A DNA stretch of 64,000 nt from Vibrio rumoiensis (GCF_002218045.2 NZ_AP018685.1:1426001-1490000); one strand, 5' to 3'. Positions 50,973 to 62,059 are shown, numbered from the stretch's first letter. Numbers and translations: made by a program. Notes: generated by a model not told the origin, from the sequence alone.

Positions 50973-53900
50973 TTACTGGTTTGCTGCACAATTTAAGTTC
51001 AATAGCATCAATTCACGCAATGCGACCGAGAACTTAGCAAATTCATGTGCAGAACCGACTTTGAATTCATTCAAAATACTCTCCCAACGATCTAATGAAA
51101 TTTGGTTGGATTCGATCCACTCATTCAGTGAATTCTCCACTTTCCAATCTTTCTTTTCTTGATCGACACATGACAGAACTTGTAGCGTTAATTGACGCTG
51201 CTGCCAATCCAGATCTTCACGGAATGTCGCTCTCGCTAAGGCTTGCCAGTGATTATCAATAGGTTGGTTATTGATTTGATTCAAGAACCAGTGCAATGAT
51301 AGTCGATCCCCTAAAGTGAAATACATCTTAGCGGTTTGATCGATAGAGACTTTACATTCTGTCGCAACCGTCGAAATATCCAACGCAGAATATAAGCTTG
51401 TTAAGCGAGAAATCTTATTCGCTAATTCTGCACTCACCCCCTGTTTTATCCAAGATTGTGCTTGCTGGTTATGCTCCTTCACTTCGTCTTTTACTAAGTA
51501 ATCATCCACACCCGTTTGTACTGCTATTACATCCGCTTGATAGTGCTCAATGATTTCATTAACACTCAATTTCAGCATGCGATTTCTCAATAACCAACGA
51601 GATGAGCGGCGTAAGATACGACGTAAAGACATCAATAATTCATATTGAACTGCGGCCGTCGCGGTATTATCAAGGCCCCGCACTTGATCAAACATTGAAT
51701 CGGCAGAAAAAATCACTCTTGATGCCACATAAGCATTGGTAATATCAATGACACTTGCTCCTGTTTCATCATGCAAACGTGATACGAAATTACAGCCCAT
51801 TTCATTAACCATTTGGTTGGCAAGTGAGGTCGCAATAATCTCTTGTCTCAATGGATGCGCATCCATGTGAGCACTGTAGTTACGGCGTAACTTGGTTGGG
51901 AAATAATTCGTTAATAATTGTGCATTAAATGGATCATTAGCAATTTCATCACATGCAAGTTGTTCTTTCAGTACCATTTTAGCGTAAGCAATCAATACTG
52001 AAAGCTCAGGCCGAGTGAGTCCTTTACCCTGCTTTTCCCTTTCCAATAGTGTTTCATCATCTGGGATATACTCTAGTACTCGATCCAATTTACCTAGCTT
52101 TTCTAATGCATGGATAAAACGAATCTGCTCTTTAACTTGCGCAGTTCCTTGATATTCACTCACCGAAATAGATTCGGATTGGCAATATGCATCTTCCAGT
52201 ACAATCTCTCCGATCTCTTCTTCCATACTATTAAGCACTTCATTACGTTGCTTAAGTGTGAGATCACCATTACTCACGAGTGTATTTAAAAAGATCTTAA
52301 TGTTCACTTCATTATCAGAGCAGTCAACACCACCAACATTATCAACAAAATCGGTATTCACACGGCCGCCAGACAAGGCATATTCAATACGACCTAACTG
52401 CGTCATCCCTAAGTTTCCGCCTTCCCCAATGACTTTCGCTCGTACCTCTTGACCATCAATACGCAGACTATCATTGGCTCTATCACCCACATCAGTATGA
52501 TTTTCACTCGACGCTTTAATATACGTGCCAATACCACCGTTCCAAAGTAGATCAACATTCATTTTCAATAGTAATTTGATCAATTCGGTTGGCGTAACGG
52601 ATTGTTTCTGTGTCCCCACCATCTTTTGGATCTCAGGCGTTAGCGAGATCGATTTAGAACGGCGCGAGAAGATCCCACCACCTTGCGATATCAAGGATTG
52701 ATCATAATCCTCCCAGCTCGATCTTGGTAACTTAAACAAGCGATCTCTTTCAAGCCAGCTCTTAGCGGAATCAGGATTTGGATCAATGAAGATATGCATG
52801 TGATTGAAAGCGGCTTGTAATCGAATATGTTTCGATAACAACATACCGTTACCAAACACATCCCCCGCCATATCACCAATCGCAATACAGGTAAAATCTG
52901 TTGTTTGACAATTAATTCCCATTTCACGGAAATGTCGTTTTACTGATTCCCATCCGCCTTTTGCGGTGATCCCCATGGCTTTATGGTCATAACCATTTGA
53001 ACCACCAGACGCAAATGCATCCCCTAGCCAAAAGTTATATTCAGCCGAAACTGAGTTCGCAATATCAGAGAATGTTGCCGTGCCTTTATCAGCCGCAACC
53101 ACAAGGTACGCATCATCGGCATCATGTCGAACAACATTCGTTGGAGGAACAATTTGTCCTTCAATAATATTATCGGAAACATCGAGCAAAGCACGAATGA
53201 AACGTTTATAACAACGTTGTCCTTCCGCAAAAATCTCATCTCTTGTTGTGAAATTTTGCTGACGTTTACACACAAAACCGCCTTTCGCCCCTACAGGAAC
53301 GATAACCGTGTTTTTCACTTGTTGCGCTTTAACTAACCCTAAAATCTCGGTTCGGAAATCTTCTTGACGATCTGACCAACGTAACCCACCGCGTGCCACT
53401 TTACCTGCGCGTAAATGCACACCTTCAACATCCGGCGCATAAACAAAAATTTCAAATTCAGGCACTGGTGCGGGAATTTCTGGAATATTACGTGGCATTA
53501 ATTTAAGCGATAGCCAAGGCTTCTCGATGCCATTTTCATCCGTCTGATAGAAATTAGTTCTGATAGTTGCCAGGATCATTTCCATGTAGCGACGAATAAT
53601 ACGGTCATCATCTAAACTTTCTACTTTTTCAAGTTGCTCTTTAATCGATACAACCAGTTTATCTTCCGCTTTTGCTCTGGCCTTCACTTTTGGATCAAAG
53701 CGTTTTACAAATAAAGCAACTAAAGCTTGTGCTAATTTAGGATGGTTAGAGAGTGTATCTTCAATGTATTGTTGACTGAATGGAAAACCAACTTGACGCA
53801 TATAGCGCGCATAACTACGAAGAATGGTCACTTCTCTTCCAGTTAAACCTGCCGAAAGAATCAATCGGTTAAAGCCATCACTCTCAAGATCACCAGACCA

Positions 53901-55817
53901 AATAGCCGCAAAGGCTTGTTGAAAACGCTCCCTTGCTTCACGTAAATCAACCTTTTGGTCGCCACGGTGTAGCATAGAGAAATCTAAGATCCAAAATACT
54001 GTGCCATCGGCTTTTTCGATCTCGTATGGGGATTCGCCGATCACTCTTAGCCCAAGATTTTCAAGCATAGGCATAACATCAGAAAGGTGAATTGGCTCAT
54101 CACGATGATACAATTTTAAACGCACCGCTTTTGAGTCAGCCCTTTCTTCTTGCGGGCGATAAAACAACATGCCTAATTTATTGTGTTCATTTAAGGACTC
54201 AAGCTGCTCGATATCCGCGACCGCTGTACCACCGGCTAAAGTGTCTTCTTTGTATGAACGAGGAAAGGCATTTTGGTATGCTTTTGCTAATGCTGTTCCT
54301 TGGTTCTCGCCAAAATTACTCATGATAGATTGAGAAAGGCGATCATCCCAAGATGAAGATGCTTCCATTAGATTCCTCTCGATGCTCTTAACATTGATGT
54401 CTTGATTATTATTATCAACACGCACGATATAATGAGTTCTAGCCAGCGGGCTTTCTGAAAAAAACGTTGTAAACTCAACATCTTGATCACTTTTAAAGTA
54501 ATTTTTAAAAATTTGCTGAGTTTTAAAACGTAACTCCGTGTTGTAGCGTTCTTTCGTTACATACACCATACAACTAAAAAAACGGCCAAATGGGTCTTTG
54601 CGAACAAACAAGCGTAATAGGTCACGGTCTTGCATTTGCACAACCCCCATACCCACTTCAAGCAATTCAGATTCTTTCGCTTGGAGTAGTTCATCGCGAG
54701 GGTAATTTTCTAAAATATTATGTAGAGCCTTCCAGGAATACGATCCTTTTAAGTAACCACTGGCATTTAGGATCCGAATCACTTTATCGCGGATCAAAGG
54801 GATACTTTCCACACTTTGGTTATAAACTGCTGAAGTATAAAGGCCTATAAATCGGTGCTCACCGATCACATTACCTTTCTTATCGAACTTTTTGATCCCA
54901 ATATAGTCGGTATGTGCAGGTCTATGAATGGTTGAAGCACTGCTTCCTTTGGTCAAAATAAGCAACTCAGGTTTTCTAGCTTCTAATCTTGCCGACTCAA
55001 TAAAATCTGACAATTTATGGCTGCGAATACGGTGGGGTTGTGTAAATAAGCCCAATGCTGGTGAGTCAGATGGCACTAGCTCAAAATCTCCTTCCGTCGG
55101 GTTAAGATCAAACTCTTTGTATCCCATGAAAGTAAAGTTATGCTCACCTAGCCAACGTAAAAATGCTAACCCTTCCTCCATTCTTTCCGCTTCAATTGGG
55201 ATATTGCCACGATTTGATTCAATATCTTGAATAACGGTATTAATTTGTTTTGTCATAGAATGCCAGTCTTCTACAACTAATCTCGTGTCTTTTAATACCG
55301 TTAGCAATTCTTGTTTCAGAGCAATCATGCGCTCTTTATCATTAACACGATCAATTTCAATATGGAAAAGAGATTGCATCTCCCCTTTACCCTCATTAAT
55401 TGAGGCTATATCCCCATTGACCCTTTCAATCTGTGTCGGACCGTTTGCCATAAAGTGGCTCGTAAATCCTTGGCGAGTTAATGCCATTTTAATTGAGTCG
55501 ACCAAAAATGCAGAATCAGGAACCACTACTTCAACAACAGTATGAGTTGACTGCCAACCTTGGCGACTCAATGTAGGGTTAAACACTCTGACGGACACTT
55601 TACTGGCATCTTTTTCTAGGATGTGATGCCACAAGCTGACAACCGCACCATAGAGATCGGATTCATTCCTTTGAAACAGATCATCCTGCGAAATATTACT
55701 GTATAGATGTTCAGCTAACTTGCTGACTAAAGGCTGAGCTTTTGTTTCTAGTTTATCCTGTATAAGTTGATACACCTTTTCAAGTAATACAGGGATGACT
55801 TTTTCACTCGTTGGCAT
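50973..55817 (-). CDS. gdhB: Large NAD-specific glutamate dehydrogenase (GDH-180 class)
   Basis: 1614-residue catabolic enzyme converting glutamate to 2-oxoglutarate with NAD+. It belongs to the ~180-kDa class found in Pseudomonas, Shewanella and Vibrio. Long N-terminal regulatory domains (ACT-like, ~residues 1-700) precede the catalytic core, with AGKVARGGLRWSDRQEDFRTE and PVGAKGGFVCKR near 830-885 and the nucleotide-binding domain around VIGEGGNLGMTQ. A C-terminal helical region follows. The start at MPTSEKV has GGAGTG upstream. The gene symbol is by analogy with Pseudomonas gdhB. Confidence 0.92.
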   Translation of the reverse strand: MPTSEKVIPVLLEKVYQLIQDKLETKAQPLVSKLAEHLYSNISQDDLFQRNESDLYGAVVSLWHHILEKDASKVSVRVFNPTLSRQGWQSTHTVVEVVVPDSAFLVDSIKMALTRQGFTSHFMANGPTQIERVNGDIASINEGKGEMQSLFHIEIDRVNDKERMIALKQELLTVLKDTRLVVEDWHSMTKQINTVIQDIESNRGNIPIEAERMEEGLAFLRWLGEHNFTFMGYKEFDLNPTEGDFELVPSDSPALGLFTQPHRIRSHKLSDFIESARLEARKPELLILTKGSSASTIHRPAHTDYIGIKKFDKKGNVIGEHRFIGLYTSAVYNQSVESIPLIRDKVIRILNASGYLKGSYSWKALHNILENYPRDELLQAKESELLEVGMGVVQMQDRDLLRLFVRKDPFGRFFSCMVYVTKERYNTELRFKTQQIFKNYFKSDQDVEFTTFFSESPLARTHYIVRVDNNNQDINVKSIERNLMEASSSWDDRLSQSIMSNFGENQGTALAKAYQNAFPRSYKEDTLAGGTAVADIEQLESLNEHNKLGMLFYRPQEERADSKAVRLKLYHRDEPIHLSDVMPMLENLGLRVIGESPYEIEKADGTVFWILDFSMLHRGDQKVDLREARERFQQAFAAIWSGDLESDGFNRLILSAGLTGREVTILRSYARYMRQVGFPFSQQYIEDTLSNHPKLAQALVALFVKRFDPKVKARAKAEDKLVVSIKEQLEKVESLDDDRIIRRYMEMILATIRTNFYQTDENGIEKPWLSLKLMPRNIPEIPAPVPEFEIFVYAPDVEGVHLRAGKVARGGLRWSDRQEDFRTEILGLVKAQQVKNTVIVPVGAKGGFVCKRQQNFTTRDEIFAEGQRCYKRFIRALLDVSDNIIEGQIVPPTNVVRHDADDAYLVVAADKGTATFSDIANSVSAEYNFWLGDAFASGGSNGYDHKAMGITAKGGWESVKRHFREMGINCQTTDFTCIAIGDMAGDVFGNGMLLSKHIRLQAAFNHMHIFIDPNPDSAKSWLERDRLFKLPRSSWEDYDQSLISQGGGIFSRRSKSISLTPEIQKMVGTQKQSVTPTELIKLLLKMNVDLLWNGGIGTYIKASSENHTDVGDRANDSLRIDGQEVRAKVIGEGGNLGMTQLGRIEYALSGGRVNTDFVDNVGGVDCSDNEVNIKIFLNTLVSNGDLTLKQRNEVLNSMEEEIGEIVLEDAYCQSESISVSEYQGTAQVKEQIRFIHALEKLGKLDRVLEYIPDDETLLEREKQGKGLTRPELSVLIAYAKMVLKEQLACDEIANDPFNAQLLTNYFPTKLRRNYSAHMDAHPLRQEIIATSLANQMVNEMGCNFVSRLHDETGASVIDITNAYVASRVIFSADSMFDQVRGLDNTATAAVQYELLMSLRRILRRSSRWLLRNRMLKLSVNEIIEHYQADVIAVQTGVDDYLVKDEVKEHNQQAQSWIKQGVSAELANKISRLTSLYSALDISTVATECKVSIDQTAKMYFTLGDRLSLHWFLNQINNQPIDNHWQALARATFREDLDWQQRQLTLQVLSCVDQEKKDWKVENSLNEWIESNQISLDRWESILNEFKVGSAHEFAKFSVALRELMLLNLNCAANQ

Positions 55818-56203
55818 CTTTACACTCCACAAAATGGGTACTTAGAATTATTTATTATTCATCACGTTATTGTTCGTATCTCACACACACTTTTCATTTA
55901 GTCAGCGTTACCGTTTGTTAAATAGTCAGCCAACCGTGTTACTTGGATACAACCATATTGTAAGAGTAGTATTGATAGAAAGTTAAATGGTTTCCTGATG
56001 ATATACAGGATAAAAGTCGATTATGTGAACTAGATACTTATTAGAAGCACTTCAAAATATTCAATGTAAAAATGAAACATCTGTTTAAGGGAGAAATGTT
56101 AGGTAGTTTTACTATTAAAGAGGTATTAAGAAAGGCATTTTTATTATAAAAAAGAGACATTGAATAGTAGTAATGGTGGTTAACGCATCGAGGAGCAAAT
56201 AAA
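55818..56203. other. Non-coding gap upstream of the glutamate dehydrogenase gene
   Basis: About 390 A+T-rich bases between the pepN terminator and the dehydrogenase start. It should contain the dehydrogenase promoter, but I see no convincing element. A 63-codon frame at 56041-56232 has no ribosome-binding site, has unlikely composition and overlaps the pepN terminator. Confidence 0.5.
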
Positions 56204-56223
56204 AAGCAGCCCGAAAGCTGCTT
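56204..56223 (-). terminator. Terminator after pepN
   Basis: Stem AAGCAGC / GCTGCTT with loop CCGAAA, followed on the minus strand by TTTTT. It starts 63 bases after the pepN stop. Confidence 0.8.
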
Positions 56224-56286
56224 ATTTATCATCCATCGTTATTTTCAATGGTTTTTGCCTAATCGTTTGATTACTCAGGCTAACGT

Positions 56287-58893
56287 TTATGCTTCTAGCG
56301 CTTTGTTGATTTTCTCATAGAGATCTTTCGCTAAATTTTCAAGAGTCGATAATTTTTCTAACTCAGTACGAATCATCGCTTGGCGAGTCTCATCGTATTG
56401 GCGATATTTCAATAAAGGGTCAATCATACGAGAAGCAACTTGAGGGTTACTTTCATTTAATGTGGTTAAAATCTCACTGGCAAATTGATAACCCGAACCA
56501 TCGATAGCATGGAAATTCACTGGGTTTTGCCCAAAGAAAGCCCCTACTAAGCTTCGTGTCCTATTAGGATTTTTTAGGCTAAATGCAGAGTGAGACATCG
56601 TCTGCTTAATCACATCTAAAGCATTGCTCGCAGGATTTGTTCCTTGCAACATGAACCATTTATCCATCACCAATCCATCATGGCTCCACTTATCACTGAA
56701 ATCTTTCATTAACGTTTCACGACATGATAATTGTGCTTGGTTAGCGGCGCTCATGGCGGCCATCGTATCTGTCATATTATTGGCAGATTGATATTGCGCT
56801 GAAACTAATTCTTCACCTTCATCGGTGACGGCTAAATAAGACAAACATGTATTGCGCAATGCACGTTTGCCAATGCAATCATGTTGAACTGAATACGTTT
56901 CTTGTTTCAGGTTATGATAGATCGCCTTTAATTCTTCCTCGAGATCAGCGGCAATTGCACGTTTCATAAAGCCAAGTGCTTCCGCGATAGCATCCACATC
57001 AACAGGTTTAAACCAACCGGCTACTTCATTTTGACTCGGCAAAGTTAACATTTCAGCGATAAAGGCAGGTTCTAAAGTCTCACTTAGTAATATCCCTTTA
57101 AAGGCATCGAGCACCGATTGAGGTAAAGACAACTCTAACCCATTTTGGAAAGCCGCAATATTCTGACGTAAGTATTTAGCAATCAAATTTTGTCCAGCAT
57201 CCCAACACGCAAATTCATTCTGAGCTTTAACCATAAGGAACATGAGCTCCTCATCAGAATAATCATATTCCAACTTTATTGGCGCCGAAAATTCACGTAA
57301 TAATGAAAGCACCGGTTGTTCTAGCACATTCTCAAACACAAAACTTTGTTCATCTTGCGTGAAATTCAAGACATTACCGACCGCTTGTCCATCAATGATC
57401 ATCGGAATAATGCTGCCATCTTGAGCATATAATTCAACATTCATTGGTATATGTAATGCTTGTTTTTCCGGTTGATCTAATGTCGGAGCAGTACTTTGAG
57501 TTAGGGTTAATGTAAAAGTTTGCTTTTGTCGATCATAGGCAGTGACCGCTTTTACTTGTGGCGTACCAGATTGGCTATACCACAAACGGAATTGTTGTAA
57601 ATCAACGCCAGAAGCATCTTCCATTGCCGCGACAAAATCATCGCAAGTCGCCGCCGTTCCATCATGGCGCTCGACATAAAGTTTCATGCCTTTTTGGAAT
57701 TTATCTTCACCTAGCAATGTGTGAATCATGCGGATCACTTCACTGCCTTTTTCATAGACTGTCAAAGTATAGAAGTTATTCATTTCTATTACTTTTTCAG
57801 GGCGAATTGGGTGTGACATTGGGCTAGCATCTTCAGCAAATTGCGGGCCACGTATAATACGAACGTTATTAATTCGATTTACCGCGCGCGAGCCTAGATC
57901 AGAAGAAAACTCTTGATCACGAAATACCGTTAAGCCCTCTTTCAGGCTAAGTTGGAACCAATCTCGACAAGTAATTCTATTACCGGTCCAATTATGGAAA
58001 TACTCGTGACCAATCACCGCCTCAATGCCTAAATAGTCAGTATCCGTTGCAGTTTGGTCATTTGCTAATACGTATTTAGAGTTAAAGACATTCAATCCTT
58101 TATTTTCCATTGCGCCCATATTGAAGAAATCAACAGCAACAATCATGTAAATATCAAGGTCGTACTCTAAACCAAAGCGCTCTTCATCCCACTTCATCGC
58201 ATTGATTAAAGATGTCATCGCATGGGGTGCACGATCTAAATTACCTTGATCAACAAAGATTTCTAAGTCCACTTTACGACCTGACATTGTCGTATATTGA
58301 TCTCTTAAGACATCAAACTCCCCAGCAACTAAAGCAAATAAATACGATGGTTTTGGATGCGGATCAGACCACTTCACCCAATGACGACCGTTTTCAAGAT
58401 CGCCGCTATCCACTCGGTTACCATTACTCAACAAGTAAGGATTGGTCGCTTTATCAGCAATCACGGTGGTGGTGTATTTTGCTAAGACGTCAGGGCGGTC
58501 AAGAAAATAAGTAATACGTCGGAAACCTTCAGCTTCACATTGCGTGCAGAATGCACCACCAGATTTATACAATCCTTCAAGTGCCGTATTCGCGGATGGG
58601 TTAACCTTAGTGACAATAGTTAATTCAAATTCTTTCGGTAAATCATGAATATGAAGATGAGTATCAGAAAGCTCATAAGCTAACCACTCCACTCCATCAA
58701 CTTGAATACCAGCCAACTCCATGTGTTCACCGTCTAAGGTAAGCGTCGAGTTATCTTTTTGCTTGATTACTTTAGAGACAGCGGTAACTGTTGTGTCTTC
58801 ATCGAATAAATCAAATGTTAAATCAAGATCGCTAATCGTAAAATCTGGAGAAGTATAATCTTTACGGTATTTTGCTTGTGGCTGGTGACTCAT
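56287..58893 (-). CDS. pepN: Aminopeptidase N
   Basis: 868-residue M1-family zinc aminopeptidase (E. coli 870) removing N-terminal residues from peptides in the cytoplasm. The exopeptidase motif MGAMEN is near residue 260 and the zinc motif HEYFHNWTGNR near 296, with the second Glu in LKEGLTVFRD. Long helical C-terminal domains complete the protein. The ATG follows AAGGA; an upstream TTG gives only two more residues. Confidence 0.96.
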   Translation of the reverse strand: MSHQPQAKYRKDYTSPDFTISDLDLTFDLFDEDTTVTAVSKVIKQKDNSTLTLDGEHMELAGIQVDGVEWLAYELSDTHLHIHDLPKEFELTIVTKVNPSANTALEGLYKSGGAFCTQCEAEGFRRITYFLDRPDVLAKYTTTVIADKATNPYLLSNGNRVDSGDLENGRHWVKWSDPHPKPSYLFALVAGEFDVLRDQYTTMSGRKVDLEIFVDQGNLDRAPHAMTSLINAMKWDEERFGLEYDLDIYMIVAVDFFNMGAMENKGLNVFNSKYVLANDQTATDTDYLGIEAVIGHEYFHNWTGNRITCRDWFQLSLKEGLTVFRDQEFSSDLGSRAVNRINNVRIIRGPQFAEDASPMSHPIRPEKVIEMNNFYTLTVYEKGSEVIRMIHTLLGEDKFQKGMKLYVERHDGTAATCDDFVAAMEDASGVDLQQFRLWYSQSGTPQVKAVTAYDRQKQTFTLTLTQSTAPTLDQPEKQALHIPMNVELYAQDGSIIPMIIDGQAVGNVLNFTQDEQSFVFENVLEQPVLSLLREFSAPIKLEYDYSDEELMFLMVKAQNEFACWDAGQNLIAKYLRQNIAAFQNGLELSLPQSVLDAFKGILLSETLEPAFIAEMLTLPSQNEVAGWFKPVDVDAIAEALGFMKRAIAADLEEELKAIYHNLKQETYSVQHDCIGKRALRNTCLSYLAVTDEGEELVSAQYQSANNMTDTMAAMSAANQAQLSCRETLMKDFSDKWSHDGLVMDKWFMLQGTNPASNALDVIKQTMSHSAFSLKNPNRTRSLVGAFFGQNPVNFHAIDGSGYQFASEILTTLNESNPQVASRMIDPLLKYRQYDETRQAMIRTELEKLSTLENLAKDLYEKINKALEA

Positions 58894-59182
58894 ATTCAAT
58901 CCTTTTCATGTGCGAATGATCGGGACTATTCTATACCCAAGTAACCTAAAGATGCGAGTTCCAGCAAGAATAAAACAAGCATTAGAAAGCAAAATTACAC
59001 ATGATTATTCTTACCCTATCGCGATTCAATTTTACGACTCAGATGATTACTCTGAATTCTTCGCTTTGAATTCACCTAGACATAAATAAAATACTAATAT
59101 TTTGTCTTAGTTCATTGGATAATTTCAGATTGTATACCAATACAGAGTATTTATGACTGCTTTCAAGCTGAGCTTAATATTT

Positions 59183-59857
59183 TTAAGGCTGAATAAGCGT
59201 ACTGCGTTGAAAAGCAATATACATATCTTCATCTTGGCTACTCAACACAAGTTGATGTGAGTTGAGTGCATATTGGGAAGCTTGTTCACCATCGTTATAT
59301 ATGAAGTAAATATAATTATCTTCAATATAATAAATGCCATCACGATACTTATTACCGCCTTTCGTTGTAAATGATTGAATTGAAAAGTAAAAATTAGGGT
59401 GCAACACTAAATCAATATCTGATACCAAGCTAGATTTTACATCGGTTCCTCGAACTTCAGTGCTCCTCCAATAGCCCGATAAATGTTCAGGTACCGTTTT
59501 ACTGAACGCTACACCGTTTAATGACAGCTGATTAGCATTCACACTATATTCATATATTTGAGGAGATTTAGATTCGACGCCAAGTACCATCTTAGCTCCA
59601 TCTACAGAATATTCCCCAGACCAGGAATGTACGGTTCTATCTTTACGTTTAATTTGAATTTCAAATTGGTAGTTAGATTCTAGCTGTAAGGTTATCGCTA
59701 AAAAGTCTTCTGGGATGGTTTCAGGAGAAGGATTGATAACATGCCACTGACCAATTAAGAATGGGTTATCGAACAAAAACATATCGTATTTTTTAGGTGA
59801 ATCAAATGCTGAAGCCCCAAGAGTCAGGCTACTTAATAACATTATGAAACTTTTCAT
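59183..59857 (-). CDS. Exported hypothetical protein with two similar beta-rich halves
   Basis: 224-residue protein with a signal peptide (residues ~1-18, ending GASAF). The mature part appears to contain two related beta-rich halves: FLIGQWHVINP with SGEYSVDGAKM and YSVNANQLSL in the first, and HLSGYWRSTEV with DGIYYIEDNYIYF and YALNSHQLVLS in the second. Such repeated G-x-W motifs recall lipocalin-like domains. No family is recognised. The start at MKSFIML gives a normal signal peptide, with GGGAGA upstream. Confidence 0.7.
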   Translation of the reverse strand: MKSFIMLLSSLTLGASAFDSPKKYDMFLFDNPFLIGQWHVINPSPETIPEDFLAITLQLESNYQFEIQIKRKDRTVHSWSGEYSVDGAKMVLGVESKSPQIYEYSVNANQLSLNGVAFSKTVPEHLSGYWRSTEVRGTDVKSSLVSDIDLVLHPNFYFSIQSFTTKGGNKYRDGIYYIEDNYIYFIYNDGEQASQYALNSHQLVLSSQDEDMYIAFQRSTLIQP

Positions 59858-59986
59858 CTGCTTTTCTCCCCATACCATTATAACCGTGGCATAAAAGCTC
59901 TTACTTGGGTATTTAGAAAAGCTTAACCCTATTTGTTAAAGCGTAGTTGTATGTCGCAAAGGGAGCAAATTGTATTGGAGTAAAAA

Positions 59987-60011
59987 AAACGAGGCCACAT
60001 TGGCCTCGTTT
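59987..60011 (-). terminator. Terminator after prc
   Basis: Perfect 10-bp stem AAACGAGGCC / GGCCTCGTTT with loop ACATT. On the minus strand a long T run follows. Confidence 0.88.
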
Positions 60012-60036
60012 GATATTTATGAGTTAGATCTATTCA

Positions 60037-62043
60037 CTAACCATTTGATAAATCGGCTGTAATTGCAACAGCCTCATCTAGATAAGCATCCGGAGCTTCA
60101 TAATCTTTAGGAATATCATCTAACGACTTAAACTCAGGCTTTTTAGCCAGTTTTTGACGCATATTGATACGTTCCAATTTCTCTTTATCCGCTTTATCGA
60201 CTTCAGCTTCACGATACTTTTCATTTAAAGAAATTGTCGTATCGTCTTTTTCAGCTTGGTATTTTTCAATATTTTGCTGGATAAACTTGAACTCAAGATC
60301 ATTAGCAATACGTTGCTTATGTAAAGCCGTTAGTTTAGCGACTTCAGCCTGCAATGCATCTTTCGATTCAACTGGAGTATAGTTTGCTGCCGGGATCTGA
60401 TCCCATGGCAATGCGTTATCTTCTACACTTTCACCAGTATCTTCAGGAGCAATCGCACTTGGGAATGGGATATCTGGCGATACGCCTTTTCTTTGTGTAC
60501 TGCCACCACTAATACGGTAGAATTTTTGAATCGTATACTGAACGTAACCTAACTCTTGATCGAAAGTATCATAAATATGAGTGAGTGAACGGTGTTGTTG
60601 AACCGTACCTTTACCATAAGAGTTTTCACCAAGAATAATCGCACGATCATAATCTTGCATCGCAGCAGCAAAAATTTCAGATGCTGAGGCGCTATAACGA
60701 TTAATTAAAACCGTTAATGGTCCGGTATAATGCTCAACGGCATCAGTATCACTATCCACATTGACACGATCATAGCTATCACGAACTTGAACCACTGGTC
60801 CTTGAGTGATAAATAGGCCAGATAAATCAATGGCTTCTGTCAGCGCACCACCGCCATTGTTACGTAAGTCAACAACGACCCCATCCACTTTCTGCTGATT
60901 AAACTCAGCTAATAGTTTATTGGTATCTTTTGCTAAACCAACATAAAAGCTTGGGACTTCAAGCACACCAATCTTCTTGCCATTCTTCTCGATCACCTTC
61001 GACTTAACCGCGCGGTCTTCTAGACGAATTTTATCGCGAGTAATAGTGACAACGTGACTTTTTGCATTCTTACCTTCAGGCAATATCTGCAAGTTAACTT
61101 TGGTACCTTTCGGGCCCTTTATCAGTTGCACTACATCATCAAGACGCATTCCGATGATATCAACCATCTTCTTACCATCTTGACCAACCGCAATGATTTT
61201 ATCCCCTTCAGAAAGCTCCTTAGAACTTGCTGCTGGCCCCCCCGTTACGAGTGAACGAATAATGGTATAATCATCTTCCGATTGTAAAACCGCACCAATG
61301 CCTTCTAGCGACAAACTCATCTCTGATTGAAACTCATCCGCAGAGCGTGGAGATAGGTAGCTAGTATGTGGATCGATTTGGCGAGCAAACGCATTCATGT
61401 AGATTTGAAAAGCATCTTCACTATGAGCCTGAGTAATTCGCTTGATGGCATTATTATAACGTTTAGTTAATAGCTCCTTAATTTCCGGCCATTTCTTGCC
61501 CGTTAATTTAAGGTTTAATGCATCATATTTAACTCGTTGACGCCACAGTTCATTCACTTCAGCAATATTTTTCGGCCATGCTGCCTTAGAGCGATCAAGT
61601 TCCATTTTCTCATCGGTATCAAACTTGATTTCATGATCGAGTAACGTCAATGCATAAGAAAAACGTTCGTAACGGCGCTTCATTGATAAATTAAACATAT
61701 CGAATGCAGCTTTTGTATCACCGGATTTCAATTGGTCATCAATATCCGTTTCAAACGGTTTGAAGCTATCAATATCACTTTGGGTGAAAATATTACGATT
61801 GTAATCAAGAGATTCTAAATATCTATCGAAAATGCCTTTAGAAAAAGCATCGTCAAGATTGAAGTGTTTGTAATGAGAACGAGTAAAACGCTTAGCAACC
61901 CGCTGACTTGCAATAGCATGCTGAGACTCAGGAGCCAGAGTTGGTATCTGCGACTCACTTATTGTCGGCTGTACAGCAAACGCTGAGTTTGCTGCTAGCG
62001 TTAAGCTAGCAGCAAGTAATGAAACTTTTAATCGGCAATTCAT
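60037..62043 (-). CDS. prc: Tail-specific (C-terminal processing) protease Prc
   Basis: 668-residue periplasmic serine protease (E. coli 682) that degrades proteins by their C-termini and processes penicillin-binding protein 3 and lipoproteins. The signal peptide ends near NSAFA (residue ~23). A PDZ domain is near 235-315 (GIGAVLQSEDD). The Ser-Lys dyad is in RYSASASEIF (near 450) and SYGKGTVQ (near 475). It lies 16 bases downstream of proQ and is probably in the same operon, as in E. coli. Confidence 0.95.
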   Translation of the reverse strand: MNCRLKVSLLAASLTLAANSAFAVQPTISESQIPTLAPESQHAIASQRVAKRFTRSHYKHFNLDDAFSKGIFDRYLESLDYNRNIFTQSDIDSFKPFETDIDDQLKSGDTKAAFDMFNLSMKRRYERFSYALTLLDHEIKFDTDEKMELDRSKAAWPKNIAEVNELWRQRVKYDALNLKLTGKKWPEIKELLTKRYNNAIKRITQAHSEDAFQIYMNAFARQIDPHTSYLSPRSADEFQSEMSLSLEGIGAVLQSEDDYTIIRSLVTGGPAASSKELSEGDKIIAVGQDGKKMVDIIGMRLDDVVQLIKGPKGTKVNLQILPEGKNAKSHVVTITRDKIRLEDRAVKSKVIEKNGKKIGVLEVPSFYVGLAKDTNKLLAEFNQQKVDGVVVDLRNNGGGALTEAIDLSGLFITQGPVVQVRDSYDRVNVDSDTDAVEHYTGPLTVLINRYSASASEIFAAAMQDYDRAIILGENSYGKGTVQQHRSLTHIYDTFDQELGYVQYTIQKFYRISGGSTQRKGVSPDIPFPSAIAPEDTGESVEDNALPWDQIPAANYTPVESKDALQAEVAKLTALHKQRIANDLEFKFIQQNIEKYQAEKDDTTISLNEKYREAEVDKADKEKLERINMRQKLAKKPEFKSLDDIPKDYEAPDAYLDEAVAITADLSNG

Positions 62044-62059
62044 GCGTAGGAATATCCTT

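Noticed and set aside
56041..56232. 63-codon open frame on the minus strand
   Set aside because: It has no ribosome-binding site, has atypical composition and overlaps the pepN terminator.
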